Shown here one piece after another: positions 52,353 through 61,817 of a DNA stretch of 64,000 nucleotides. Both the position numbers and the translations under genes were made by a program. Positions within the stretch are counted from its first letter, which is position 1; each line of letters begins with the position of its first letter. The notes beneath the pieces are model-generated. The model was not told the origin of the DNA. It did no database searches and saw only the letters and a list, made by a program, of their open reading frames with translations. This DNA is from Levilactobacillus brevis ATCC 14869 = DSM 20054 (GTDB lineage Bacteria; Bacillota; Bacilli; Lactobacillales; Lactobacillaceae): positions 1 through 64,000 of the forward strand of contig NZ_AZCP01000005.1 of assembly GCF_001433855.1 (NCBI RefSeq). The letters are read 5' to 3'.

Positions 52353-52859
52353 GTGAGTGAAAAAGCTATTGCAGTTAAAGCACAACACGTCGAAAGCGTC
52401 GTTGAAAAATTTAACAATGCAACCAGTGCAATCGTTGTTGATTACCGTGGGTTAACGGTGGAACAAGTAACCGACCTACGTAAGCAATTGCGTGATGCAG
52501 GCGTTCAAATGAACGTCATCAAGAACAAGATCTTGACCCGGGCTGCTGAAAAGGCGGGTTACGGCGATTTGAATGATGTATTCGCTGGCCCAACGGCCGT
52601 TGCTTTCTCTAACGAGGATCCAATTGCCCCAGCTAAGGTTTTGAAGAAGTTTGCTGATAGCGTAGATGCTCTTGAAATCAAGGGTGGTTACATCGAAGGA
52701 AACATCGTTTCAATCGATGAAATCAACGTATACGCTACCTTGCCTAGTCGTGAAGAATTACTCGCTACTTTGGCAAGTCAACTTCAAGCACCCGTTCGGA
52801 ACGTGGCCTACGCAATCAAGGCTATCGTGGACAAGGGCGACGAAGGCGACGCAGCTTAA
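52353..52859 (+). CDS. rplJ: Ribosomal protein uL10
   Basis: 168 residues with [36 protein letters not shown] and a C-terminal helical L7/L12-docking tail. It anchors L7/L12 dimers on the stalk. The GTG at 52353 is 8 bases after GGGAGG; the GTG at 52344 touches that site. It is transcribed with rplL and controlled by the upstream leader. Confidence 0.96.
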   Translation: MSEKAIAVKAQHVESVVEKFNNATSAIVVDYRGLTVEQVTDLRKQLRDAGVQMNVIKNKILTRAAEKAGYGDLNDVFAGPTAVAFSNEDPIAPAKVLKKFADSVDALEIKGGYIEGNIVSIDEINVYATLPSREELLATLASQLQAPVRNVAYAIKAIVDKGDEGDAA

Positions 52860-52907
52860 AGTTTCGTTACGTAACATCAAAAAAACAATTATTGGAGGAA
52901 ATCTATC

Positions 52908-53276
52908 ATGGCTTTTGATAAAGACACGATCATCGCTTCTCTTAAAGAAGCATCAATTACTGACCTTAGCGACTTAGTTAAGGCAATCGAAGACGAATTT
53001 GGCGTTTCAGCTGCTGCTCCTGTAGCCGCAGCCGGTGCTGCTGGTGGCGACGCTGCTGGTGCCAAGGACTCATTCGACGTTGAAATGACTGAATCTGGTG
53101 ATGCTAAGGTTAAGGCCATCAAGGCTGTCCGTGAAATCACTGGTCTTGGTTTGAAGGACGCTAAGGGTCTTGTTGACAACGTACCATCTGTCATCAAGGA
53201 AGGCGTTTCTGAAGACGAAGCTAACGACATCAAGGAAAGCCTTGAAGCCGTTGGTGCCGTGGTTACTTTGAAGTAA
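52908..53276 (+). CDS. rplL: Ribosomal protein bL12 (L7/L12)
   Basis: 122 residues. The N-terminal dimerisation helices are followed by the Ala/Gly-rich hinge (about 35-52) and the conserved C-terminal domain with [20 protein letters not shown] and [20 protein letters not shown]. It recruits translation factors. GGAGG precedes the ATG. Strong codon bias matches the other ribosomal genes. Confidence 0.97.
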   Translation: MAFDKDTIIASLKEASITDLSDLVKAIEDEFGVSAAAPVAAAGAAGGDAAGAKDSFDVEMTESGDAKVKAIKAVREITGLGLKDAKGLVDNVPSVIKEGVSEDEANDIKESLEAVGAVVTLK

Positions 53277-53299
53277 TCATCTTCACTTACGAAATAATG

Positions 53300-53328
53300 A
53301 ACCGCTATCTTCGGGTAGCGGTTTTTTT
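53300..53328 (+). terminator. Terminator of rplJL
   Basis: AACCGCTA pairs with TAGCGGTT across TCTTCGGG, then T7. Confidence 0.92.
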
Positions 53329-53348
53329 GTACAATTTTTTATTTAAGT

Positions 53349-53560
53349 TTCGCAAAAGTCAAAAGGGACTACCAAGAGCGTATTGATGTTGAGCAATATT
53401 AGAAACGTAACGGTGTGTTGGGTGAAGAGTCTACGCCGCTTCGTGATGATAATCAGTCGTTATTAAAGGTATGGGGCCGTTAAGCACATGCAATTGGGCA
53501 GGAAATTCCTTTAAAAAGTCGTATGCGGACTCAAGCTAAATAGCTGGGTCCGTATTTTCG
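53349..53560 (+). pseudogene. Possible decayed reading frame between rplL and mprF
   Basis: In one frame (codons in phase with 53361) the translation is protein-like across three stops: KRDYQERIDVEQY stop KRNGVLGEESTPLRDDNQSL... stop AHAIGQEIPLKSRMRTQAK stop LGPYF. No SD, start or ORF is intact, and I recognise no family. A GGAC/GTCC hairpin (about 53523-53554) with TTTTC behind it may be an old terminator. The extended -10 TGCTATAAT of mprF (53585-53593) follows. Otherwise the 380-base gap shows nothing. Confidence 0.3.
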
Positions 53561-53584
53561 TGTCCAGATTTAAAAAAAGTTAAC

Positions 53585-53593
53585 TGCTATAAT
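53585..53593 (+). promoter_or_regulatory. Extended -10 promoter of mprF
   Basis: TGCTATAAT; no clear -35. The leader is about 60 bases. Confidence 0.6.
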
Positions 53594-53658
53594 GGTGAGC
53601 CATGATTGTCTTTTACCGCAGAACTTGCGATAATAGAAAGGAGTAAGGGGGAACCAAT

Positions 53659-56271
53659 ATGGGGCGAAAATTATGGGGACGGATTCAGAAACATTTGCCA
53701 TTAATTAAAGCAATTTTTATCTTTTCAATTTTAATCTTTGTGATTCAGACGGTTGGTCGGATTGCCCACGAGGTGAACGGCCAGCAGCTGCGATCGGAGT
53801 TGGCAACATTAGATACCGGCACGATCTTGCTGTTGATCGCTGGTGGCTTTTTGGCGGTGACACCGATGTTGATCTATGATTTCACGATTGTCGAATTTTT
53901 GCCAGGAAAATTTTCTTGGAGCTATATTGTTCGCAGTGGGTGGACCACCAATACATTTACTAATCTGGCTGGAATGGGTGGCTTGTTAGGCGCTAGTCTA
54001 CGGGCTAACTTTTACGCGCGATCAGCGACTAAAAAGCAAGTGGTTTATGCGATCTCTAAGATTGCTTTGTTCCTGTTGGCGGGGCTATCGTTGGCCTGTT
54101 GGGTGGCGTTAATCTTGCTGTTTGGCTTTGACATTGGTCAGCCTTACCGGGGATATTGGATCTGGCTATTAGGTGGGGGGCTGTATTTTCCGGGCATCTT
54201 TCTCTTTACGCGTATTAGCGATAACGAGTTTTTTGCTGACCTGACATTGCGTCGGGAATTGAAACTAATTTTGGGATCAAGTCTCGAATGGGCCAGTTGT
54301 GCGGGCTTTTTCCTAGTCATTGGTTGGGCGTTAGGCTTGCCAATATCTTTAGCGGCGGTATTTCCGATGTTTGTCGTGGCTTCAGTAGCCGGGGTTGTTT
54401 CAATGATCCCCGGTGGGTTGGGGTCATTTGATGTTTTTATGATTATTGGTCTAGGATTTTTAGGGGTGAGTCGTGCCGATGCGACTGGTTGGCTACTCTT
54501 GTATCGGCTATTTTATTACTTATTGCCATTTTTAGTGGGGGTCGGTTTCTTCATTCATGATACCGGCCGCCGATTAAATCGGTTCTTAGATGGCCTCCCA
54601 GTGGCGATTTTACGCCGCGGGGCTCATTGGTTGGTGACAACCTTTATGTATTTTTCCGGGGTGATGATGTTATTATTTGCCACAATTCCGGATGTTGTCT
54701 TGGCCAATCGGGTTTATCTGCGGTTTGTGCCGTACATGTTTTATTTTTTGAGTCAGGTGACTAACATTGTGATGGCCTTCTTACTAATTGGACTAGCACG
54801 AGGGGTCGGCGCTCACGTCAAACGCGCTTTCTGGCCGACACTGGTGGTCCTCGTTGTGGCGATTGTGATGACCTTATGGCGGGAGAACTTCCCAGTAGGA
54901 CTAGCTCTTTTACTTGGCTTAGTTTTGATTTGCTTATTAGTTGCGCGACCGGAACTGTATCGAACCAGTTTTCATTATTCATGGGGCGGGTTACTCATTG
55001 ATGGCAGCATTTACGTGGGCACTTTTTTGATGTACACGCTGCTGGGTCTATCGACCTTGCAAGGTCCGCACCATCGGCCATGGTTTCCTCGTGCTTGGCT
55101 ACTCCCATCAACGCAAGTTTGGTTGAACGGGTTAGGCGGCTTGTTAGTCGCATTATTAATTATGGTAAGCGTTTATCGATACTTAGCGTGGACGCAACCC
55201 CAATGGTTGCACTTAGATTACGATGCGCCACGAATGCGTGCAATTATTGTGCGCTTTGGTGGTAATGAGGTCAGTCACTTGGCCTTTTTACATGATAAGC
55301 AAGCCTATTTCTACCAAGAAAACGGTGAAGATCAACTGTTCATATTATTCCGGCAGAAGGCCGATAAACTATTGGTTATGGGCGAACCGATTGGTAATCA
55401 GGAAAAATTAGAGCCAGCATTACAGGCCTTCATGAAGGATGCAAATTTGGCCGGATTACGACCGGTATTTTATGAAATCAGTGAATCCTTAACCCTTCGG
55501 TTACATGAAATGGGATTTGATTTTATTAAGATCGGAGAAGAAGGGCACGTTGCTTTGTCTACCTTTAGCTTGGCAGGAAAAGCCCATCGTGGTGAACGGG
55601 CTTTGATGAACAAGTTTGATCGGGAAGGCTATCGATTCGAATTACTTCAGCCGCCATTACGGGCCCATCAGGTCAATGAGCTACGACGAATTTCAGATGA
55701 TTGGTTACGCGGAGAAACAGAAAAGGGTTTCTCGATGGGCTTCTTTGACGCGGCTTATTTGGATGAGGCACCGGTAGCGGTGATGCGCAACAAGGCAGGC
55801 GACATTGTGGCGTTTGCTAATCTAATGCCCACAGGCGATCAGCGGATGACTTCGATTGATTTGATGCGTGCTAGCCCGCAGGCACCGTCTGGCATCATGG
55901 ATGGGTTATTTATCTATCTATTTGACTACAGCCGGCAGCAAGGCTATGAGAACTTCAATCTAGGGATGGCCCCATTGGCGAATGTTGGGGTTTCATCATT
56001 TAGTTTTATTGAGGAGCGTGCAGCGCATCTGATTTATGAGTACGGGTCTAGTTTCTATAGCTTTCAAGGATTACGAGCATATAAGGCGAAATACGTGACG
56101 GATTGGCAGCCGAAATATTTGGCGTATCGACGGCGGCAATCGTTAGTCTTTAGTATGTTGCAGTTAATGCTGGTGATCAATCGGCCAGGATCAACACCAG
56201 CGGTCGAACCTAAATGGTTGGGTGGCTGGTTTGCCAGTGCAATTCGTTGGCAGAATCGAAATAATTATTAG
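53659..56271 (+). CDS. mprF: Phosphatidylglycerol lysyltransferase (MprF)
   Basis: 870 residues. The first half has about 12-14 membrane helices forming the flippase, with VVSMIPGGLGSFDVFMIIGLG near residue 250. The C-terminal cytosolic half (about 530-860) is the DUF2156 aminoacyltransferase with EEGHVALSTFSLAGK, GETEKGFSMGFFD, DLMRASPQAPSGIMDGLFIY and FNLGMAPLANVG. It adds lysine to phosphatidylglycerol and flips the product, lowering membrane charge and raising resistance to cationic peptides. The ATG at 53659 follows GGAGTAAGGGGG. It is monocistronic. Confidence 0.94.
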   Translation: MGRKLWGRIQKHLPLIKAIFIFSILIFVIQTVGRIAHEVNGQQLRSELATLDTGTILLLIAGGFLAVTPMLIYDFTIVEFLPGKFSWSYIVRSGWTTNTFTNLAGMGGLLGASLRANFYARSATKKQVVYAISKIALFLLAGLSLACWVALILLFGFDIGQPYRGYWIWLLGGGLYFPGIFLFTRISDNEFFADLTLRRELKLILGSSLEWASCAGFFLVIGWALGLPISLAAVFPMFVVASVAGVVSMIPGGLGSFDVFMIIGLGFLGVSRADATGWLLLYRLFYYLLPFLVGVGFFIHDTGRRLNRFLDGLPVAILRRGAHWLVTTFMYFSGVMMLLFATIPDVVLANRVYLRFVPYMFYFLSQVTNIVMAFLLIGLARGVGAHVKRAFWPTLVVLVVAIVMTLWRENFPVGLALLLGLVLICLLVARPELYRTSFHYSWGGLLIDGSIYVGTFLMYTLLGLSTLQGPHHRPWFPRAWLLPSTQVWLNGLGGLLVALLIMVSVYRYLAWTQPQWLHLDYDAPRMRAIIVRFGGNEVSHLAFLHDKQAYFYQENGEDQLFILFRQKADKLLVMGEPIGNQEKLEPALQAFMKDANLAGLRPVFYEISESLTLRLHEMGFDFIKIGEEGHVALSTFSLAGKAHRGERALMNKFDREGYRFELLQPPLRAHQVNELRRISDDWLRGETEKGFSMGFFDAAYLDEAPVAVMRNKAGDIVAFANLMPTGDQRMTSIDLMRASPQAPSGIMDGLFIYLFDYSRQQGYENFNLGMAPLANVGVSSFSFIEERAAHLIYEYGSSFYSFQGLRAYKAKYVTDWQPKYLAYRRRQSLVFSMLQLMLVINRPGSTPAVEPKWLGGWFASAIRWQNRNNY

Positions 56272-56285
56272 GAATGTCAAGAACG

Positions 56286-56330
56286 AAAGTGGGGTAAGCG
56301 GCGATTAGTTGCCTTTTGCCCACTTTTTGG
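56286..56330 (+). terminator. Terminator of mprF
   Basis: AAAGTGGG pairs with CCCACTTT around nested pairs, then T. Confidence 0.8.
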
Positions 56331-56349
56331 CATTGGATATTTGGAAACA

Positions 56350-56388
56350 CCAAAAGAGCCTGAGATTTTTATCCCAGGCTCTTTTGGC
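56350..56388. terminator. Terminator of LOG gene (bidirectional)
   Basis: CCAAAAGAGCCTGAGAT pairs with ATCCCAGGCTCTTTTGG with one mismatch. Confidence 0.88.
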
Positions 56389-56393
56389 GTGAT

Positions 56394-56972
56394 CTAATTC
56401 GTGTATTTGTAAGGCAATTGGTGTTTAAAGGTGGCAAAACCGCTAAAGATGTCATCAATGGTTGTGGCATCAATGAAAAGGTCCATGTTTTCCTGTGGGG
56501 CAAAGCCCGCGTCGCAAGATTTTTGCATCATGGCAACCAGGTCATCAAAGTAGTGGTCAATATTGAATAGGGCAATTGGCTTTTGATGAACATTGATTTG
56601 ACTCCATGAGAGCATGGTGGTGAATTCTTCAAATGTTCCAAAGCCCCCCGGTAAGACGATGAAGGCATCAGATTGGCGGAGCATTTCATCCTTACGCTCA
56701 TCCATCGTGGCAGTCTCGATAAACGTCGTGACATCGTCTTTAGCCAAGCCCATCTCGCGTAAGAAGGTGGGAATAATGCCGATGACCTGACCACCAGCGG
56801 CCATTGTTGACGTGGCAATCGCGCCCATCAGGCCCTCTTTACCACCACCATAAACAACGGGATGGTCATGATGTGCTAGATAAGTACCTAAGGCATTGGT
56901 TTGTTCTAAAAATTGTGGGTCATAGCCGTGGTTAGACCCACAGAAAACACAGACATTTTTAATGGTTGGCAT
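56394..56972 (-). CDS. LOG family protein (TIGR00730, nucleotide 5'-phosphoribohydrolase-like)
   Basis: 192 residues of the family once called lysine decarboxylase. It has the Rossmann start NVCVFCGSNHG and the signature PGGFGTFEEFTTML near residue 110. Plant and bacterial homologues release free base from cytokinin or nucleoside 5'-monophosphates. The cellular role in lactobacilli is not known. The ATG at 56972 follows GGGGGAA; the longer frame to 57047 has no SD. Confidence 0.9.
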   Translation of the reverse strand: MPTIKNVCVFCGSNHGYDPQFLEQTNALGTYLAHHDHPVVYGGGKEGLMGAIATSTMAAGGQVIGIIPTFLREMGLAKDDVTTFIETATMDERKDEMLRQSDAFIVLPGGFGTFEEFTTMLSWSQINVHQKPIALFNIDHYFDDLVAMMQKSCDAGFAPQENMDLFIDATTIDDIFSGFATFKHQLPYKYTN

Positions 56973-57171
56973 ACTTGATTCCCCCAAAGTTTGATTAAGT
57001 CTAGTATACCGCAAAAAGACATTGCTAGACTTGTCAATGACGATCAAGCTGACTCATTTTGCCCGGATTAGTTTGCTAAACTTAACTAGTGATACGCCTC
57101 AGTGGTTCTTTTATGCGGGGGGCCTTATGCTGAATTCGTAATCGTTAGAAATGACTTTTAAGGAGGACGCT

Positions 57172-58089
57172 ATGATGACTATGAAGAAGATTGTTGTCGC
57201 TGGTGGGGGAACGCTCGGGAGTCAAATTGCTTATCAAACAGCTTTCAGTGGATTTGATGTGACACTATATGATATTAATGCTGGGGCAATTAGCGCTGCT
57301 AAGCGTCGAATGACCACTTGGGATCAAGCGTATGCGCATGAGGTACACGCCACGCCTGAACAGATTCAGGCGACTAATGCGCGGCTAACTTATGAAACAG
57401 ATTTGGGTGTGGCCGTAACGGATGCTGATTTGGTAATTGAGGCCATTCCAGAAGTCGTTGATATTAAAAATGAGTTCTATAGTCATTTGGCGCAGGTCGC
57501 ACCAGCCAAGACTATTTTTGCAACGAATACATCAACTCTGCTGCCGAGCCAGTTTGCGGCCATTACGCAGCGTCCTGAGAAGTTTTTAGCCTTGCACTTT
57601 GCTAACCACATTTGGGCGAATAATACGGCTGAAATTATGGGCCATCCAACAACCGACCCAGCAGTTTATGAGACAGTCGTAGATTTTGCGCATGCGATTG
57701 GCATGATTACGATTGAACTGCATAAGGAACAATCCGGATACGTGCTGAACAGTCTATTGATCCCGTGGGTTGATGCCGCTTTGATTTTGTGGGTTAAAGG
57801 CATTGCCGATGTGGAAACGATTGACAAGACTTGGATGTTAGCCGGTGGTTCGCCAATTGGGCCTTTCGGTATTTTGGATGAAGTCGGCTTACGGACGGCC
57901 TATAACATCATGTTAGCGGCTAGCCAGCAACCAGGAAAGGAAGACTTGGTTACAGTCGTACAAAAACTTAAGGTCGATATGTTGGATCAAAATAAATTGG
58001 GGCAAGAAAGTGGCCAAGGTTTCTATCATTATCCGGACCCGGCTTTCCGCCAGTCAGAATTTTTAACGAATAACGTGACCTCATTATAA
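57172..58089 (+). CDS. 3-hydroxyacyl-CoA dehydrogenase family protein
   Basis: 305 residues. The NAD-binding IVVAGGGTLGSQIAYQTAF (GxGxxG) opens the protein. ATNTSTLLPSQFA and the catalytic His in LHFANHIWANNTAEI (near 140) follow, then the C-terminal helical domain with GGSPIGPFGILDEVGL. It should oxidise a 3-hydroxyacyl-CoA or related hydroxy acid (carnitine or gulonate in some relatives). There is no thiolase or enoyl hydratase nearby, so the true substrate is open. The ATG at 57172 follows AAGGAGG. Confidence 0.88.
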   Translation: MMTMKKIVVAGGGTLGSQIAYQTAFSGFDVTLYDINAGAISAAKRRMTTWDQAYAHEVHATPEQIQATNARLTYETDLGVAVTDADLVIEAIPEVVDIKNEFYSHLAQVAPAKTIFATNTSTLLPSQFAAITQRPEKFLALHFANHIWANNTAEIMGHPTTDPAVYETVVDFAHAIGMITIELHKEQSGYVLNSLLIPWVDAALILWVKGIADVETIDKTWMLAGGSPIGPFGILDEVGLRTAYNIMLAASQQPGKEDLVTVVQKLKVDMLDQNKLGQESGQGFYHYPDPAFRQSEFLTNNVTSL

Positions 58090-58150
58090 CGAGAGCACAG
58101 AGATGCTACACGCACCGGTTAACGTGAAATAAGCGAATTTGTAATTAAAG

Positions 58151-58203
58151 ACAAAAATCCCCCGCCAATACAGCCATAATGGGTGTATCAGCGGGGGATT
58201 TTG
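58151..58203. terminator. Terminator of nrd operon
   Basis: AAAATCCCCCGC pairs with GCGGGGGATTTT, with an inner ATACA/TGTAT stem. Confidence 0.9.
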
Positions 58204-58208
58204 TTAGC

Positions 58209-59204
58209 TTATTTACTTGGATCTTGCGGATCAGCTGGTTCACCAATCGTATAGTCATCACTGCTCATGGCTTCAACGTTACCCAGTAGGTAGCCATTCC
58301 CGACTTGAGAGAAGAAGTCGTGGTTGGCTGTGGATGTGGAGATCCCATTCATTACGACGGGGTCGACATCTTCTGCGGTATCTGGGAAGAGGGGATCTTG
58401 ACCCAAGTTCATGAGGGCCTTATTCGCATTGTAGCGGATAAAGGTCAGAACTTTTTCCGTCCAACCAATTTGATCGTAAAGTGTATGGGTGTATTTTTCT
58501 TCATTATCGTAAAGCTGATAAAGAAAATCATACATCCAGTCTTTCATTTGTTGTTGTTCAGCATCTGTTAATTCTTTCATTCCCAATTGGAATTTATAAC
58601 CGATGTAGGTGCCATGGACGGATTCGTCCCGGAGAATTAACTTGATGATTTCAGCCACGTTGTTTAGTTTGTTATGGCCGAGATAATACAGAGGTGTGAA
58701 AAAACCAGAATAGAACAAGAAGGTTTCCAAAAAGACACTTGAAATCTTCTTTTTAAGCGGGTGCTCGTCATCGTGATAGAGATCATAAATCCGTTTGGTC
58801 TTATTTTGCAAAAATTCTTCAGAGTCACTCCATTGGAAAATTTCGTCGATTTCATCTGGCGTGTTAAGGGTGGAAAAGATCGTTGAATAGCTTTTAGCAT
58901 GAACGGATTCCATGAATTGAATGTTATTCAACACGGCAGTTTCATGAGGGGTCCGAATATCCCGTCGTAAGGCTGCCATACCGTCTTGGGACTGCAAGGT
59001 ATCCAATAACGTGAGACCACCAAAGACATGGCCAACGACCCATTGGTGATCCGTATCTAGTGTGCGCCAATCATCTAAGTCGTTAGACACCGGAATTCGT
59101 GTATCTAGCCAAAACTGTTCTGTTAATTTTTCCCAAGTTGCTTTATCAATCTCGTCAGAAACTGCGTTCCAGTTAATGGCGTTGTAATTTTCAATTCGTG
59201 CCAT
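58209..59204 (-). CDS. nrdF: Class Ib ribonucleotide reductase beta subunit
   Basis: 331 residues. Supplies the tyrosyl radical through a dimetal site. The metal ligands and helices are visible in EFWLDTRIPVSNDL, ESVHAKSYSTIFSTL, ETFLFYSGFF and RDESVHGTYIGYKFQ. In class Ib the site is usually manganese, assembled by NrdI, which is not in this window. AAAAGGAG precedes the ATG. It lies 34 bases after nrdE. Confidence 0.95.
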   Translation of the reverse strand: MARIENYNAINWNAVSDEIDKATWEKLTEQFWLDTRIPVSNDLDDWRTLDTDHQWVVGHVFGGLTLLDTLQSQDGMAALRRDIRTPHETAVLNNIQFMESVHAKSYSTIFSTLNTPDEIDEIFQWSDSEEFLQNKTKRIYDLYHDDEHPLKKKISSVFLETFLFYSGFFTPLYYLGHNKLNNVAEIIKLILRDESVHGTYIGYKFQLGMKELTDAEQQQMKDWMYDFLYQLYDNEEKYTHTLYDQIGWTEKVLTFIRYNANKALMNLGQDPLFPDTAEDVDPVVMNGISTSTANHDFFSQVGNGYLLGNVEAMSSDDYTIGEPADPQDPSK

Positions 59205-59238
59205 GGATGACCACTCCTTTTTACTCGTCTAATGGTGC

Positions 59239-61404
59239 TTAGATAACGCAGCTCTCACATTGGTTAGCGCCGACTTCACCGTTATTATCGGTAAAGGTCC
59301 GCACGTAATAGAGGGACTTAATGCCCTTGCGGAAAGCATAGTTGCGCAGAATGCTAAGGTCACGGGTTGTCATCTTATCAGTCCGACCATCTTTCCATTC
59401 GTAGAGACCGGCTGGAATGGTTGAACGCATGAACAGCGTCAAACTCATGCCTTGATCCACGTGCTTTTGCGCGGCCGCGTAAACATCAATTACTCGTCGC
59501 ATATCGGTATCATAGGCTGATTTGTAATAAGGCATCGTGTCGTTGCTGAGATAAGGAGCTGGATAATAGATTTTACCAATCTTCTTTTCCTGGCGTTCTT
59601 CGATCCGATTGATGATCGGGTGTAAGCTAGCCGTGGTGTCATTGATGTAAGAGATAGACCCATTTGGGGCAACGGCCATCCGGTTCTGATGGTACAGACC
59701 ATCTTGCATAACGGCTGCCTTCAGTTCGGCCCAATCCTCTGGTGCGGGTAACCAAACGTTGGCAAATAATTCTTGAACCTTGGCTGACGTTGGCCGCCAA
59801 TCAGTTTCTGTGTAGCGGTCAAAGTAATGACCATCAGCGTAAGCACTCTTGTCAAAGTTATGGAAGGTCTCGTGTCGTTCTTTAGCAATTTCGTTAGACG
59901 CTTTTAACGTCCAGTAGTTCAATAACATGAAGTAGACACTGGTAAAGGCGATACTGTCTTTAGATCCATACATCATGTGATTTTTAGCAAAGTAACTGTG
60001 TAAGCCCATAGCGCCTAACCCGATGGTATGACCTAACTGATTACCCTTTTGAATAGAAGGGACGACATCGATATCTGAATGGTCGGTGACATAGGTTAGG
60101 GCTCGTACCATGGTTTCCACGGAGTGACCGAAGTCAGGAGAAGACATCAAGTTAACGATATTGGTTGAGCCCAAGTTGCAGGAAATATCGGTCCCTAGCT
60201 TGACGTATTCTTGTTTATTGTTGACGGTTGACGGCGTTTGAACCTGCATGATTTCGGAACAGAGATTGCTCATAACGATCCGACCATCAATTGGGTTTTC
60301 TCGGTTAGCCGTGTCAATGTTAACAATGTATGGGTAGCCAGACTCTTGTTGTAGCTTACCAATGTCGGTCTCAAGGTCACGCGCCTTCATCTTCTTTTTA
60401 TGGATATCGGGATTGGCAACCAGATTGTCATATTCGGCCGTGATGTCCACGTATGAGAAGGGTTTCCCGTAAATGCGCTCAACGTCGTATGGGCTAAATA
60501 AGTACATATCAGCATCAGCCGCACAGAGTTCGTAGAATTTATCGGGAACGGTGATACCAAGGGATAACGTTTTTAAGCGAATTTTTTCGTCGGCGTTTTC
60601 TTTCTTCGCACTCAAAAAGGCCACAATATCTGGATGGAAGACGCTTAAGTAGACGACGCCAGCGCCTTGCCGTTGACCTAATTGATTGGAGTAAGAGAAG
60701 CTGTCTTCTAGTAACTTCATTACTGGAACCACACCAGAGGCGGCGCCTTCAATGTGTTTGATGGGATCGCCGGCGCCACGTAAGTTGGACAGGCTAATCC
60801 CAACACCACCACCGATTCTGGATAGTTGTAGAGCGGAGTTGATGGTCCGCCCAATGGTGTTCATATCATCGGTTGACTGAATCAAGAAACAAGAGACCAA
60901 CTCACCCCGGCGAGACCGGCCGGCATTTAAAAAGCTGGGTGTTGCTGGTTGATAACGTTGATGGATGATTTCATCAGCTAAATCATGGGCTAACCGTTGA
61001 TCACCGCCACCAAAATCTAAGGCGTTCATTGCTACGCGGTCAATGAAATTTTCTAGATAAAATTCATTATCGTCCGTCTTTAGGGCGTATTGGGCGTAAA
61101 ATTTGTAAGCAGCCATGAAGGACTTAAAGTGGAAATCCTGGGCCTTGAGGTAATCATATAAGTCTTCAATAAAGCTGAAAGGATAAGCCGTTACGACGGC
61201 TTCTTCGATGTAGTTTTCGGCAATGAGAAAGTCAAAACGTTCCTTGAGGGAAGCAAAAGTTTTCGTATTGGGGATCACGTTTTCCTTCAAGAAGGCTTGG
61301 AGCGCTTCTTGATCCTTGTTTAGCGGAATCTGACCATCTACCGGGATGTTGATTTCATTATTCAGGTCATAGTAAGTGACATCGGGTAAGTGCTTTAAAC
61401 TCAT
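59239..61404 (-). CDS. nrdE: Class Ib ribonucleotide reductase alpha subunit
   Basis: 721 residues. Reduces ribonucleoside diphosphates to deoxy forms. Seen are PATPSFLNAGRSRRGELVSCFL (substrate Cys), SNLCSEIMQ with the radical Cys and the acid, a later NGSISYINDTTAS, and the C-terminal CESC that takes electrons from NrdH. There is no N-terminal ATP cone, as expected for Ib. AGAAGGAAG precedes the ATG. It is transcribed after nrdH. Confidence 0.96.
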   Translation of the reverse strand: MSLKHLPDVTYYDLNNEINIPVDGQIPLNKDQEALQAFLKENVIPNTKTFASLKERFDFLIAENYIEEAVVTAYPFSFIEDLYDYLKAQDFHFKSFMAAYKFYAQYALKTDDNEFYLENFIDRVAMNALDFGGGDQRLAHDLADEIIHQRYQPATPSFLNAGRSRRGELVSCFLIQSTDDMNTIGRTINSALQLSRIGGGVGISLSNLRGAGDPIKHIEGAASGVVPVMKLLEDSFSYSNQLGQRQGAGVVYLSVFHPDIVAFLSAKKENADEKIRLKTLSLGITVPDKFYELCAADADMYLFSPYDVERIYGKPFSYVDITAEYDNLVANPDIHKKKMKARDLETDIGKLQQESGYPYIVNIDTANRENPIDGRIVMSNLCSEIMQVQTPSTVNNKQEYVKLGTDISCNLGSTNIVNLMSSPDFGHSVETMVRALTYVTDHSDIDVVPSIQKGNQLGHTIGLGAMGLHSYFAKNHMMYGSKDSIAFTSVYFMLLNYWTLKASNEIAKERHETFHNFDKSAYADGHYFDRYTETDWRPTSAKVQELFANVWLPAPEDWAELKAAVMQDGLYHQNRMAVAPNGSISYINDTTASLHPIINRIEERQEKKIGKIYYPAPYLSNDTMPYYKSAYDTDMRRVIDVYAAAQKHVDQGMSLTLFMRSTIPAGLYEWKDGRTDKMTTRDLSILRNYAFRKGIKSLYYVRTFTDNNGEVGANQCESCVI

Positions 61405-61446
61405 ACAATCAACTCTTCCTTCTCTTAAAAATAGCGGTAAAAATCA

Positions 61447-61491
61447 AATAAAAATGACGCCACCGTGAACAAACACGACGTCGCCAAGACG
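61447..61491 (-). other. Imperfect hairpin between nrdH and nrdE
   Basis: On the minus strand GGCGACGTCGTG can pair imperfectly with CACGGTGGCGTC and is followed by ATTTTTATTTG. It may act as a partial terminator or RNA-processing site setting the nrdH to nrdE ratio. Confidence 0.35.
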
Positions 61492-61512
61492 GGTTTGTGC
61501 CGAGCTAATGTG

Positions 61513-61740
61513 TTAGCCCGCGATTTGCGTTAACTGGTCTGGGCGAAACCCATAAAAAGCTGGTACACCAGGTGCTTCGACCACTGGGACAGCTTGGAAC
61601 CCTTTGTCTTTCAAATAAGAAACGTATTCGGGATGTTGATTAATATTCCGTTCTTCAAACTCCACATTGTGTTCGCTAAGGAAACGCTTTGTCATCTTAC
61701 ATTGCATACAATTGTTCTTTGAGTAAATTGTTACTTTCAT
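61513..61740 (-). CDS. nrdH: Glutaredoxin-like NrdH redoxin
   Basis: 75 residues. The thioredoxin-fold start MKVTIYSKNNCMQCKMTKRFL holds the CMQC active site, and FRPDQL near the end is typical. It reduces NrdE. The ATG at 61740 is preferred, with GAGGATG upstream; the ATG at 61752 sits on that site. It is the first gene of nrdH-nrdE-nrdF. Confidence 0.94.
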   Translation of the reverse strand: MKVTIYSKNNCMQCKMTKRFLSEHNVEFEERNINQHPEYVSYLKDKGFQAVPVVEAPGVPAFYGFRPDQLTQIAG

Positions 61741-61781
61741 GGTGAGCCACATCCTCTAAAAATTCATTTATTAATGAGTTC

Positions 61782-61810
61782 AGTGTACACCAGATATCAA
61801 AAAATTCAAT
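61782..61810 (-). promoter_or_regulatory. Promoter of nrdHEF
   Basis: On the minus strand TTGAAT (61810-61805), 17 bases, TACACT (61787-61782). Confidence 0.6.
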
Positions 61811-61817
61811 CAAAAAA

